Counted from the first letter of the stretch, positions 11,649 to 23,264 are shown. The stretch is DNA of 49,831 bases from Globomyces pollinis-pini (GCA_025399215.1 MU621218.1:1-49831), one strand, 5' to 3'. The notes: generated from the sequence alone by a model not told the origin. A program made the numbers and translations.

Positions 11649-13203
11649 ATGATTGAAGAGACTGATGAATTCACTCCTGACGTTGCCCTCAATTCTCCTG
11701 AACAACTGCCATTAACCGAGTCTGTTTCCTTGGATATTCAGTTGTTTCCTCACTCTGAAGTTCCTTTACATCGACAAGATCAGAATAGACCTTTTTTATT
11801 CACCCCAGTGGAAAAGAGAGTCACTCTGGGTAATATTGTTCAAATTGGAAGAAAAATCGATAGATCAAAAGACGTTTACAGAGGCTCGACTAGGGAAGAT
11901 AGAGCGGCCCAAAATGTGTCGCTTGATCGAAATCATATGGTATATTAATATTGTAGATTGCTTACTTAAATAGTCAAGTGACAAAGAAGCCCCACAGAAC
12001 GATAATTTAGAGTGTATTGCTTTCAGAAGCAAAGTTGTTAGTAGACATCATTGTGAAATGTGGGTTGGGAAAGATAATCAAGTATGTAATTTTCTATATT
12101 CACATACGCTAGCTGTATTTTAGAGATGTTGGAAGCTCATCTGGTACCTTTTTAAACAGATTGCGATTATCACCAAGTGGTAAAGAGAGTAGACCATATC
12201 CTGTAAAGTCTGGTGATATAATTCAATTGGGTGTGGACTATCAAGGTCGACAAGAAGGTACTAAAAAAAAGGTTAACTTATCCTTAGAAATATATAAAGC
12301 TGTTATGATCAAAGTATTTATTAATGCGAAAAAAGGAACCCCTAAGCAAGCAAACCGACAAAGGTATTCGACTTTTTCTTAACTCTAGATTAAATCGTGC
12401 AGTTCGTTTGCTTTTATCTGCAATGAACCCAAACACAACCAAAGAAGATGAGAACACACCTGTTGACTGTTGTATTTGTATCAGCGCCATGGCCCCATTT
12501 CAAGCATTATTTTTGGCACCTTGCTCCCATTGTTTTCATTATAAATGTGTTACCACTTTATTAGGCGCTGGCTTTATGTTTCAATGTCCACTTTGTAGAC
12601 AAGTTGCAAATTTAGATGCCACTGTAGCAGAACCAGGTTTTCCTTAATTTCATTAATTATGTAGACGAAGATACTGACATTGATGTGGATGAAATTGAAG
12701 ATGAAGATCGAAACGATATATTAAGTGATGAAGACAAGCCAATGGAGGTTGAAGGGAATGACACTCCAGGAGAATCATCTGTGCCATTGGATATACCAAA
12801 TAGTGTCGGTAATAGACCAATGCCACCCACTCAGTTAGATCAACTAGTTTCTCCATCCACCCCTAGAAATCACAGTCATATTTCGGCGTCCCTGGAGCGT
12901 AACATTGAATCATTGGTTGTACAACAGCCAACGCAACAGGACAGGACTACACTTATGCCATTGGGTACTTCAAATCAAAGCCAGAACAATGTTCCTCCAG
13001 AAATATTTGAATCACTGGCTAAAGTTACGGCTGCTCTCGCTCGAGGTGATACCGCTGGTCTTGATCTATCAATAAGTGAATATGCTAATCATCTGAAGGA
13101 ATATTTTTCACATGTGTCACCACAAACTCCCATAAACATACGCGATGAAGCTCTACAACGTCTTACTGCTGCATTACCTTCTGCTGAGAACTCTGATTCA
13201 TAG
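11649..13203 (+). CDS. FHA-RING E3 ubiquitin ligase, Dma1/Dma2 type
   Basis: Checkpoint-type ubiquitin ligase, 468 aa, six exons (introns 11940-11973, 12082-12112, 12258-12287, 12364-12388, 12637-12664). The FHA domain (about residues 55-190) has IGRKIDR, SRHHCEMW and DVGSSSGTFLN; the last forms only with the acceptor at 12112. The RING finger follows: CCICISAM, APCSHCFHYKC, CPLCRQ. The segment DYQGRQEEIYKAVMIKV between them is typical of Dma proteins. An acidic, disordered C-terminal tail of about 180 residues is added. The continuous frame starts with TTG at 11574; 11649 is the first ATG. Yeast and fission-yeast homologues delay septin/mitotic exit signalling. The intron 12258-12287 is 30 nt with no stop, so retention would insert ten residues. 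Confidence 0.9.
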
Positions 13204-13325
13204 CTTATGCAAGTATTAGATTAATTCAGTTCACATTGAATATATGTATTAGCGCATTTTCATTTCTGTGTATATTGTGTGACTTTAGTTCCCCAGTTTT
13301 TTGATCATCTCCATTGAATTGAGTA

Positions 13326-14382
13326 ATGACATTCAGTTTAGAAGAACGAGACTTCAAAGGATATGGTGAGATAACACCTGATCCCAAATGGCCTAAAGGT
13401 GCTAAGATTGCAATTTCGTTTGTGGTGAACTATGAAGAAGGGGGAGAAAACACAGTTCTCAATCAAGACAAAGGCTCTGAAGTCTTCTTGAACGAAGTAA
13501 CTTGATATACTACTAATCCAAGACTCCAGGAGGTCAATCTCGAATTGGCATTCGAGATATAAATATGGAAACACAGTATGAATATGGATCAAGAGTTGGT
13601 GTATGGAGAATTCTTCGAGCTTTTAAGAAGCATTCATATCCTTTCACTTGCTATGCTGTTGGCCGCGCTGTAGAGAAAAACCCAGAAGCAATTAAAGCAA
13701 TGGTGGAAGCTGGCCATGAGATTGCATCTCACAACTATCGTTGGGTATGAACAAATCGTAGCTTTAATGATGTATACTTAGATTGATTATCAAACTCTTG
13801 ACGAAAGTACAGAAAGGGAACACATTCGCGCAACGATTAAAGCTATAAAGGATGCTAGCGGCAAACCACCGGTAGGTTGGTACACTGGGAGAATTTCTAC
13901 TGAATCCCGCAGAATTGTATGGGAAGAGTTCAAATCTTTAGGATTGCCTTTATTGTATGATTGTGATGCCTACAATGATGATTTGGTAACATGTGTAGTT
14001 AACCGTTTTATAGCCTTACTGGGTAACCGTGAAAGACGAAGGGCATTTAGTTATCCCTTATACTTTAGATCAAAATGATATGAAATTTTGTGTGGTATTA
14101 ATATACTAGCAAGCTAATTATTATTAGCCACCTGGCTTTGGTGGACCTGACGCATTCCTAACGTACCTGAAGAATACTTTCGACGTTCTCTATCGGGAGG
14201 GCCATGATGGCCATGCTAAAATGATGAATATCGGTTTGCATTGTCGATTGGTTGGAAAACCAGGTAGAGTAGCAGCTTTGGAAAAGTTTTTGGAGTATAT
14301 TTCTGGTTTCCCTGATGTATGGGTATGCACAAGAGAGCAAATTGCCAATCATTGGCGTAAAACTCACCCATTTTCAAAATAG
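13326..14382 (+). CDS. Polysaccharide deacetylase family protein, PuuE/allantoinase type
   Basis: NodB-fold metal hydrolase of 309 aa from five exons (26-37 nt introns leave exactly 310 codons). Read-through: YGEITPDPKWPKGAKIAISF, NYEEGGENTVL, YEYGSRVGVWRIL, the metal motif GHEIASHNYRWIDY, GWYTGR, YDCDAYNDDLPYW, GLHCRLVGKPGR. These and the length fit the cofactor-independent allantoinase (PuuE) and PgdA-like group, not the secreted chitin deacetylases. There is no signal peptide, so a cytosolic role such as purine (allantoin) breakdown is more likely than wall chitin; substrate is inference. One donor is GTGGTA rather than GTAAG. Confidence 0.88.
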
Positions 14383-14878
14383 TGAATAAATCAACATTTT
14401 GTAACCCAATTTTTTAATTCATATCATGATTTGAATATTGGATAACATCACCTTACTGTGAAAATCAACTTTTGAAATCATCGACCGAAATCTTAAAGAT
14501 TGGGTAATATGTAACCCACCTTATCGTATATTGAAGTACAAACAAGGCATTTGTTGTTTTTGGTTCGCACGCGAGTATGAAATGTTCCATCGTATATTGA
14601 AGTGCAAAGCGAGGCATTGGTGTCTTAGGTCCATCGCTATTGAGAAACTCAACGATAGTGCATGATGTACGTAGTAATTGTTCATGTCGTCGCGCATTGG
14701 TTCATATGTCTCATGGTTAAGGAAGAACCACTTAGCAACTTACTCATTGAAACCCTTGCTGATAGCAAGGTTGGCTATCTGTTGCATACTCATCTTCGAA
14801 AAGCTTAGAATCATTCTCACTTGTTGAGGAAAGCAAAACATACAGTTTATTTCATTCATGAAAATACAAAAGTGTCAA
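14383..14878. other. Intergenic with a 66-bp-spaced imperfect direct repeat
   Basis: Between two convergent genes. Two similar stretches start at 14523 and 14589 (both begin atcgtatattgaagt and share aggcatt). On the minus strand the region reads as a frame broken by a stop (pieces such as CLALHFNIRW and CLYFNIR); it may be the remnant of a coding repeat. No function seen. Confidence 0.45.
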
Positions 14879-15913
14879 TTACAATCTCTGTAGCTTCTCT
14901 TTCAATTCGTTCAGGTATTTTAGTGCCTTGATTTTATCATCGGGAAATCCAGCGATTTCTGGTATACTAAACAATGGTTCGACCAAGCACAGAAACTTAA
15001 ATAAATCCCCTTTTGTAGTCATTGACTTGGATTGCCTTAAGCTTCGATCAATATCGGCCGCAGATATTATCAGTGATGGTAAATTTTGAGACAGTTGATC
15101 AGATATTGCAGAAAGCGTAAATCTGATCTCTGTTTTAATCATCTTCATTATATCAGAGAGATTCCATGGCATAGGGATCGTTACAATAGTCTGCCACGAA
15201 GGTCCATATTCTTTGGTATAAATCTCTTGAAAGCTAATTGACAGACACTCAATAATCAGATTGGATATTGATTGCAAGGTATCGTGAAATTCATCAATTG
15301 GTAACATTTCCAAGTCGAGAGGTTCCGTTAATCCCATATTTTCATCTGTATCATCATCGTCTAACAATGTTGGTTGGGGTATGTTAAAAAACATGCTGTT
15401 CAATTGATGGATCAAATTCATTGGGTTTCCTCTAAAATAAGATATGGTTGTGATAGAATGAATCATGGCTTTAATACACAGATTTTTATCTATGCTGAGT
15501 CATGAGAAGGAATTTACCATTTGATAGCAATACCACAGACTTGCCACTTTTCATCGCAAAGACACAACAATCCAAGATTTGATCATCGTTTGAATCGTGA
15601 GTCTGTACGATTTCGGTTATACTCTGTCCCTTTAAATGGCGATTGGAATTTTGTAAAAATTCAAACAGGAAATTGTGAGATGTGACTGCATTTAAGCGTA
15701 CGTTATGGGTGAGACTTTTCTAATTGATTGTTATTTATCAAAGAAATAAGCAACCTTTAAACCATCCAGCTCTTTCAATACTACAAAAGGTAATAAAACA
15801 TACGTTTTTGGAGAATTATCAGCCAGCAATTCAATAAATCTCTTTACAAAATCAGAACGTTCAATAAAACAATTGGTATCAACGACAACCGCTAATTGAT
15901 CAAATAAATCCAT
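14879..15913 (-). CDS. SWT1: SWT1-like PIN-domain RNA endonuclease
   Basis: Probable endoribonuclease of the Swt1 family, which in yeast degrades mRNPs held at the nuclear pore. Three exons with introns of 35 nt (15723-15730 region) and 28 nt (near 15518) give 323 aa. The PIN domain fills the first 140 residues: AVVVDTNCFIER, LPFVVLKELDGLKKS, HNVRLNAVTSHNFLFEFLQ, HDSNDDQILDCC and VVLLSNDKNLC supply the usual acidic residues. The rest is helical and ends LKEKLQRL. The continuous frame starts with TTG at 15937; the first ATG is 15913 (MDLFDQLA), right at the PIN core, so a further upstream exon is possible. It is shorter than yeast Swt1 and lacks the N-terminal region. Confidence 0.82.
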
Positions 15914-16080
15914 TCCGAAATATCTACACGCAGTCAATATCCAGCTAAAATCAACAAGATTATCACTTCATACTTTTCTCTTTCTTGAAAAAAATACAAA
16001 GTGATGATTTGAGGGTTGCATTGAGTTCAATGGCGGCGTAATTGGTTCAGGACCCTTCCTCCAAAGTTGACAATTTTCAA

Positions 16081-17146
16081 ATGGTCAATTCCCAGCCATT
16101 CATCAAGTTTGCTCCTAGAAATGTTCCTCTAAACAGGAGAAAACAAACTGCTGCAGTCGTGGCCTGGATGATGCTCGTACCGTCTTTGTTGGTGTTGTTT
16201 TTGTTTTTGGCTTCCTTTAAATCTCTAATGCCGTTTGCTTTGGCATACATCATTTATATTTACTTGGATCCTGCTCCTGAGATGGGAGGAAGGAAAGTTG
16301 CTTGGTTAAGGAATTTACCTTTATGGGTTTATATGAGAGACTTCTTTCCGTAAGCATTGTACTTTAATCAATAGAATGAAACTGGTTAAAACTTGCGATT
16401 TAGACCCAAGTAGAAATTACGTTTTTGGTTATCACCCTCATGGAATTATTGGTGTTGGTGCTTGGGTTAATGTATTTCAAACAGTTTTTTTAATTTAGTA
16501 GTTTGCTACGGAAGCAAATGGTTTTAGCAATATGTTCCATGGAATTGATTTACGACTATTGACACTTACCTTAAATTTCAATGTTCCCTTAGTTCACGAT
16601 TTTCTGTTGGCTATGGGTGTATGTGCAGTCTCTCGCCGTTCTTGTGATAATATCTTGACTGAAAAACCAGGTAGTTCTCTGATGATTGTTGTCGGTGGAG
16701 CAGTGGAAACTTGCGAAGCTTTTCCTGGTACATTGAATCTCATCTTAAAGAAACGTCTTGGATTTATTAAACTGGCCTTAAGAACTGGTTCTCCTCTTGT
16801 GCCAGTACTTTCATTCGGAGAAAACGACCTTTGGGATCAAGTACCTAATCCACAAGGATCCTATATTCGTCAAATGCAAGATTTATCTAGAAAATACACA
16901 TCAGTTGTCCCACCATTACTACATGGTCGGGGTATTTTTAATTACAACGTTGGTATTCTCCCTCATCGACGACAACTTGTCTCTGTAGTTGGTCGTCCAA
17001 TTGAAGTGCCAAAACTCCCCAACCCAACATTAGAAGAAGTGCAATTTTATCAGAAAAAGTATCTGGATGAATTACAGCATATCTTTGATACGTATAAAGA
17101 CGAGTATTATGCTCATCGTGTTTCTGATTTGGCCTTTATTGAATAA
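16081..17146 (+). CDS. DGAT2-family acyltransferase, copy 1
   Basis: Diacylglycerol (or monoacylglycerol) acyltransferase 2, making triacylglycerol at the ER and lipid droplets. 336 aa; introns 16350-16374 and 16472-16501. A two-part hydrophobic hairpin ([20 protein letters not shown], then [12 protein letters not shown]) follows RRKQTAA. Then DFFP, the catalytic [28 protein letters not shown] and GRPIEVP near the end, all DGAT2 landmarks. The start is the first ATG ([14 protein letters not shown]); the open frame upstream has only TTG. This copy is the most divergent of three in tandem: its two introns are absent from copies 2 and 3, and it lacks theirs. Confidence 0.92.
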
Positions 17147-17293
17147 ATAACCTCATTTTGTTTAATCTATTTTAACTCGTTTCTTCTTTGCAACTCGAAC
17201 GACTGAACAAGATCATACAAGTGATTTGAAACAAGTTGTGTTCAGCTCCAAATTGGGATACTTAAAACGTTACGGAGAATCTATTAGAAATGG

Positions 17294-17300
17294 TATAAAA
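17294..17300 (+). promoter_or_regulatory. TATA box of DGAT2 copy 2
   Basis: TATAAAA lies 38-44 bp before the ATG at 17338. The same spacing recurs at DGAT2 copy 3. Confidence 0.6.
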
Positions 17301-17337
17301 GCAGGCAGAAAGATTGAATATTTACCAACCTCATAGA

Positions 17338-18359
17338 ATGCAAAAAATTGAATTCGCTCCGTTAAATATCCCGATAGAACGCAGGATGCAAACTGCGGCA
17401 GTGTTGATGTTTCTGTTGTTACCAGCATTTTCTCTCATATTCGTATATATTCTTCAATTTCGTAGTATGATACCATTGGCATTGGCATATGTTATTTACA
17501 TTTATTTGGATCCAAGTCCAGAAACTGGTGGTAGACCATTACATTGGTTCAGACGCCTTTCAATCTTCAAAAGCTTACGAGACTTTTTTCCAATCCGATT
17601 AAAGAAGACCGTTGATTTAGATCCTAGCCGTAATTATATCTTTGGCTACCATCCCCATGGGGTTATTGTTTTGGGTGCCTTTGTGAACTTTGGCACAGAT
17701 GCGAATGATGTCTCAAGACTCTTCCCAGGTGTCCACATCCGTCTATTGACGCTTGGAATGAACTTTCATGTTCCTATTTTACATGATATACTTTTAGCAC
17801 TTGGTGTTTGTTCAGTATCACGAAATTCTATGGAAAATGTACTGAATAAGGGCCCTGGACATTCGGTTATTCTCGTCCCAGGTATTTTCATTCTCTAGAT
17901 TAATCTATAGGTGGTGCACAAGAGACAATCAATGCTCATCCTGGCACAAATGACCTGTTTATCAAGAATAGATTAGGATTTATCAAGCTAGCACTTCGTA
18001 ATGGTGCTCCGCTAGTCCCTGTCTTTGGATTTGGAGATAATGATCTATGGAATCAAGTGCCGAACCCTCCTGGTTCGACTCTTCGTAAGGTTCAAGAGAC
18101 TGTTAAAAAAGCAATATCTGTTGTACCCCCAGCGATTTTTGGCCGAGGTATCTTCAACTACACAATTGGTATTTTGCCATTCCGTCGCCCTGTTGTATCG
18201 GTAGTAGGAAGACCAATTGATTGTCCAAAAATTGAAAATCCAACGATAGACCAATTGTTGCATTATCAACAGCTTTATTTGAACGAATTGCAAAGTATAT
18301 ACGATACTCATAAAGATGAATACTTGCCAAACCGAATCAAAGACCTTACATTTAACTAG
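17338..18359 (+). CDS. DGAT2-family acyltransferase, copy 2
   Basis: 330 aa with one 29-nt intron (17882-17910) inside VPGGAQE. It starts MQKIEFAPLNIPIERR. Membrane hairpin near the N-terminus, IYIYLDPSPETGGR, DFFPIRLKKTVDLDPSRN, catalytic [34 protein letters not shown] and FGDNDLWNQVP. It is closer to copy 3 than to copy 1 in sequence, start, end (PNRIKDLTFN) and intron position, so copies 2 and 3 arose from a later duplication. It uses FGDND where copy 1 has FGEND. Activity as DGAT, MGAT or wax synthase cannot be told from the sequence. Confidence 0.92.
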
Positions 18360-18469
18360 ACAAAAATAATAATAAAACTAGATATCTCATAGCTAACTAT
18401 TCAAACATATCCAATAAGAAATATTAATTATCCCTAACAGTACATGGGACGGCCAATCAAGGTACCATA

Positions 18470-19261
18470 ATGAGCATGCCACCCTCCTGGATTTTCAGAA
18501 TCAATTTAATGAGCATTTCATATGCAACAATCTTAACTACTGTAAAACAATTTAATGCTAATCTCCAGAAACCCGGAAAACAAGTCGATAGAAAGGCTCC
18601 TCCTGTAAAGAAAGACACTAATCTGGGTGTCAACAGATTTGGCACCAAATATCTTCCAAAAGGTTCGAGATACAATAGAAGGGAAGCTCTCTGGGTTTTG
18701 AAGAGTAACCTATTATACCCAACCAAACGTCAACCACGATATGCTGGACGATATCCGAAAAATGCAATACCTGATATATCAACTGATTCACTACTGGCCA
18801 ACTATTTATATTCAGTCGGGTTATTAAGTAATTCCCAATATGTAAGTGTTGTGGGGATCAAATCGCTTTACTCTATGTGGGAACCATCTCCTACATTTTA
18901 TCACAACAGAAATGACTATTTAAAACAGTGGAACATTTGGAAAGAATCATACTTGAATGCAAAGAAGAAATTATTTATACAGGGAAAAGTAATCCAGCCA
19001 GTTAAAAGTAGGCCAGAGACAAACTTGAGACAACATGTCTTATTAAGCAAACCTCAAGATACGTTCATAGTAAAGTTACCGAAAAAGGCACATTTGACTT
19101 TAAACCAGCAGCCTAAAGTAACGATTGTTGTGGGAAAAAGTATTCCGATTTTTGATCCATTAAATGGAAAACGAATTCGGATTCGAATATTAATAAAGCA
19201 GCTCAATGGCAAGGTTTGCAATTCGGAAAACAGTACAAACATGTTTATTCCGTCAAACTAA
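18470..19261 (+). CDS. Orphan protein between DGAT2 copies
   Basis: Uninterrupted ATG-started frame of 263 codons that I do not recognise. At this base composition a frame so long is unlikely by chance. It begins with a mildly hydrophobic stretch (WIFRINLMSISYATILTT), which could be a signal anchor or mitochondrial presequence. A basic middle follows (RKAPPVKKD, KGSRYNRREALW, YPTKRQPRYAGRYPKN), then an aromatic part (SLYSMWEPSPTFYHN) and a beta-prone C-terminus rich in Arg and Ile. No cysteine cluster or known motif. It is the only unrelated gene within the DGAT2 array, in the same direction. It could also be one exon of a larger gene. Confidence 0.55.
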   Translation: MSMPPSWIFRINLMSISYATILTTVKQFNANLQKPGKQVDRKAPPVKKDTNLGVNRFGTKYLPKGSRYNRREALWVLKSNLLYPTKRQPRYAGRYPKNAIPDISTDSLLANYLYSVGLLSNSQYVSVVGIKSLYSMWEPSPTFYHNRNDYLKQWNIWKESYLNAKKKLFIQGKVIQPVKSRPETNLRQHVLLSKPQDTFIVKLPKKAHLTLNQQPKVTIVVGKSIPIFDPLNGKRIRIRILIKQLNGKVCNSENSTNMFIPSN

Positions 19262-19344
19262 GTTGGAACTGCGGTAAATATGCAGTATGGACACCCTTTC
19301 TGGATAGGGTATCAAAGATACAAAAATTAGAATAAATCAAATTG

Positions 19345-19377
19345 AAATGTATTCCAAATGTATTCCAAATGTATTCC
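19345..19377. repeat. Three tandem 11-bp units
   Basis: aaatgtattcc is present three times without a mismatch, at 19345, 19356 and 19367. The 11-bp period is close to one helical turn, so three sites would face the same side of the DNA. The unit differs by one base from a TEA/ATTS-type CATTCC site. It lies about 310 bp upstream of the DGAT2 copy 3 ATG. Confidence 0.8.
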
Positions 19378-19631
19378 ATTATGATTTCCTAAGCATGTTC
19401 AAAATCCTCGCATTGAAGTCCGATTATAACAATCTTTGATCGATCAATTTAGAGTAAAAGCAGTTCGATAGGCAACAGTACACGCTCTACAAAATATTCA
19501 TATCTATCAACCATTAATTCGATCCTATTGAAAGCATGTAATTTTAATTAAGAAAATCGTGTTACTTTGTATGGGAATCCCCTGACTGTGACTGAAACAG
19601 TTTGTGATTGTGTGGAGAAAATATTGCCAGC

Positions 19632-19638
19632 TATAAAA
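19632..19638 (+). promoter_or_regulatory. TATA box of DGAT2 copy 3
   Basis: TATAAAA 45-51 bp before the ATG at 19683, matching the layout of copy 2. Confidence 0.55.
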
Positions 19639-19682
19639 CAGAGTCATGGAACGAATCAATTTGTATTCAGTGCACCTCTTAC

Positions 19683-20706
19683 ATGCAAAAAATTGAATTT
19701 GCACCCTTAAATGTTCCATTGGAACGACGTATCCAAACAACTGCCGTAACATTGTTTATGTGTATTCCATTACTGACCTTTCTGTTCTTTTATATCGCAA
19801 CATTCGAGTCACTCTTCCCTTTGGTTTCGGCTTATTGTATCTATTTGTATTTGGACACAAGTCCAGATGAAGGTGGAAAGGGGATATCTTGGTTCAAGAA
19901 TCTATACTTCTTTAAAGCACTTCGAGACTTTTTCCCAGTTCAGTTAAAGAAAACTGTCGAATTGGATCCTCAGCGCAATTATATTTTTGGATATCATCCT
20001 CACGGTGTGATTGTAATTGGTGGAATTATAAACTTTTGTTCAGAAGCAAATGCAGTGTCTCAACTACTACCAGGAATTTACATTAGGCTGTTAACCTTAA
20101 GAACCAACTTCTACATCCCAATATTACGGGACATAATCTTGGCACTAGGTATGTCATCAGTTTCTCGTGAAGGAATTGAAACTATCTTAACCCAAGGCCC
20201 AGGTCATTCGGTAATGATTGTTCCAGGTAAATATTGTGTCATTAATAGTTTCAACAGGTGGTGCACAAGAGACTGGTAATGCTCATCCAGGTACAAATGA
20301 CCTTTTAATTAAGAAACGATTGGGATTTGTCAGAATGGCACTTCGCAATGGAGCGTCCTTGGTCCCTGTATTTGGATTTGGAGATAACGATTTATGGAAT
20401 CAAGTGGCAAATCCTCCTGGTTCAACACTCCGTAAATTACAAGAAGCTGGTAAAAAAGCGACCAAAATATTCCTTCCCGCTATATTTGGACGTGGTATAT
20501 TTAATTATACCGTTGGTATTTTACCTTTGAGAAGACCTGTCGTTTCTGTTGTGGGCAGACCTATCGATTGTCCACATATTCAAAATCCTACAATAGATGA
20601 CGTGATGAAATATCATCAACTATATCTGGATGAACTACAACGACTATATGATGCCCATAAGGATGAATACTTGCCAAATCGAATCAAAGATTTAACATTT
20701 AACTAA
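19683..20706 (+). CDS. DGAT2-family acyltransferase, copy 3
   Basis: 330 aa, one 31-nt intron (20227-20257) at the same codon as in copy 2. It starts MQKIEFAPLNVPLERR. It carries the N-terminal hydrophobic hairpin, DFFPVQLKKTVELDPQRN, FGYHPHG, RLGFVRMALRNGASLVPVF, FGDNDLWNQVA and ends PNRIKDLTFN like copy 2. The frame continues upstream of the ATG (SYKTESWNESIC) but that part overlaps the TATA region and is not conserved. Its stop is 69 bp from the convergent golgin-like gene. Confidence 0.92.
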
Positions 20707-20775
20707 AGACACAGAAAATAAAGATCTCATAATCATATGGAATTTAATGTTCTATACTATATTTCACCCCTGCTT

Positions 20776-23264
20776 TTAATTTCTAGACCTTGAAACTTGT
20801 ATTCTTGATCGTACCAGGTCGCGAATTGCATCTGGCCCTCCCTTCGTATTATCAGGGGATTCTTGCCCATTCAGCATCTTAAGTGTATGTTCACTAAGAC
20901 GTGCTGGTAATGGTACAGTGTTTTTTTGCTGACCATGATTTGATACAATTGGAGTAAATACTGTTGGTGATTGAAACACATTTTCAGTAAACTGTGATTG
21001 CGACACCATGGATTTTTTGCTAAAAAAATCAATTTCAAAAGGCTTACTGGGATAACTCAACTGTAGGCTGTGGAATTGTAGTAACTTTGGTTGAGGTTTC
21101 CAAAAATTGAAAAATGCCATTCACTTTGTCCAGCAACTGAGTATTCACAGATTCTATACCGGAAATCCGGCGTTCCAAGTTATCAACTCTCCCAGAATCA
21201 TATCCTTTTGCATTGTTTACATCAAATCGTAAGTTCTGCAATTCTTCAAGCACTGATTTTAGACCATCACTATCAGGCTCCTTTGCTGAACTATGATTAT
21301 TATGTTGAGTTAATGAATCAATAGTATGTTGATTTCTACGTATGTCAAATTCTTCTATTGCAAGTTGTAGATCATATTCGCGCTTTTCCAATTCTTGCAA
21401 TCGCAATGCAAAGTCGGATTCATTGTTATTCATAGGATGTCCATTGTTCAATAGCTGTTCTTTCTTTTTCAACTCATTCTCGCGATTTTCCAACTCAAGC
21501 ACTTTGTATCGAAAGTTATCAATCTTTTTTTGAGCTTCTTCACGTAAAATTTGAAACGAGCGCTTTTCACTCTGCAACTCTTGATTTGAAATTTCTAACT
21601 CTTGACATTTTGCATTGTAATGCTCATTCCAACTGTCAGCATGAGGCACAACGCTGGTTGCACCATTCTTAAACTGCATTTGCAATTGGGCTTCTCGTTC
21701 ACGGATTTCATCCCATTTTGCTTCTATTTCAAGCTGAGCCTGATCTAATCTGAGTTGTTCATTTTGGCATTGCATTTTAAACGATTTTTGTGAATTGTGA
21801 AACTCATCTTCCAAAAGTGAAAATTCATGACGATCGCGCTCCAGCACCTGCAATGCATCCATTAACGTACGTTCACGTTTGGATAAGCGCTCTTCGAAAT
21901 TTTGAAGATCGGTGTCCAAAGGTGAGTGCTTTTCTACCTCTGATTTTAAGGATGAGAAGGCTGAAACTTCTCTATCCAAAGCTTCCTGCCCAGTTCGCAG
22001 CTGGTTACCTTCAATTCGGACCCACTCTTGGCCTTGACGTAACTTCTCTTGCAATTCTTGAATCTCTTTTTCATGTATCTTAATTGCCTCTTCACGTGAA
22101 TCAAGTTCCATAAATCGGTGCTGTAATTCCTCCCCTTGATTTGCATAATATTCTCTTTCTTGCATAATAGATTGTTCCAGTTCTTGAAGTCTAGCCGTTT
22201 CATTGCTAACCCATTCTTGCACTTCGTTCAAATGTGTAGCTCTTTCTTCAATTGATTTAAGCCTTTCTTCGACTCTATCATTGACAAGTACTTCAATTTC
22301 TTTTTGATTTAGAGTGGGAGAAGTGTTTCTGCTGCCATTATACGTTCCCGCTCTAACTTGCTCCAAATCTTGCTGACAGTGAACCAGCATTTGGGCGGTT
22401 ATATTATAATCCTTTTTAAAATTCTCCAAATCATTTTGCAAAAGAGTGTTTTTATGTGTTGTTTCATCCAATCTTGCAGTTAACTCATCATTCAACGCTA
22501 CAACTTGTTGATACATATCTGAATAGTATTGACATTGATCTTCTAGCGTTTTTATTTCGTTATGCTGTGGAGATTGTGTAGCATTTTCATAATTAGGATA
22601 AGATTCGTAGGATTCTACATGTTAAAAAGAATTCGAAAATACGTTGAGGTAACTTTTCAGACTGAACTGACCAGTCTTTATTTTCAATCAAATTGCTGAT
22701 TTCGTGTGGATTATATAGATAGCCTTGGGTTAGTTGTGGTGAAGGAGTATGTTGGTGAGGAGGAGATGCAACCCTTTGCTGCAATCTTTGGTCATTTAAC
22801 CCATTTACATTATGAGTGTGGAAAGTAGAATTATAGTCCTTACTGGCAGGAGTTAATTCCGAACCAGTGTATTCTATTGGTTTTGGAAAATGGGCCGGAA
22901 AAGTAGTTTCATATGGAGAATCAGCATACTGGACATTATTTGTTGCCAGATTTGATCGGTTTGGGGATAAATCCTGATGTATAGGAACTTGAGGTGATTT
23001 CCTGGTATCGTGGGACACTGACGCTGAAGAAACATCTTGGTTTGTCTCCTTTTTTATTTCAGTGACTGCCATAGGACTCTCGGATACTTGTTTTTTGGGT
23101 TGTACTTCAACTGGTTCAGGGATAACTCCCTGGTTCTGAGTCTCATCTGTAGAAACTGGAGGACGTTGATCCCGTTTCTTTCTGAATTTGGACAGCTTGT
23201 TGTTAATTGCCATAAACTTTACCTTTTCTTTCGCTAACCTAATTTTTGCTTCTCTATCTGTCAT
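20776..23264 (-). CDS. Long coiled-coil protein, golgin-like
   Basis: 810 aa from three exons (introns 22615-22642 and 21020-21047). A basic N-terminal segment (REAKIRLAKEKVKFMAI) leads into a Pro/Gln/Ser-rich disordered region of about 210 residues, then about 450 residues of nearly unbroken heptad coiled coil (ERLSKRERTLMDALQVLERD, ELQSEKRSFQILREEA and similar), and a disordered tail. The lysine-rich start followed by linker and rods recalls GM130/golgin-type tethers, but there is no GRIP domain and coiled coils match each other by composition. A centrosomal or septum scaffold is equally possible. Its ATG lies 47 bp from the divergent C1orf109-like gene. Confidence 0.75.

Larger units (their letters stand above)
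19262..19682. other. Intergenic, promoter of DGAT2 copy 3
   Basis: No gene seen. It contains three exact tandem 11-mers (19345-19377) and a TATA box (19632-19638). Confidence 0.6.
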
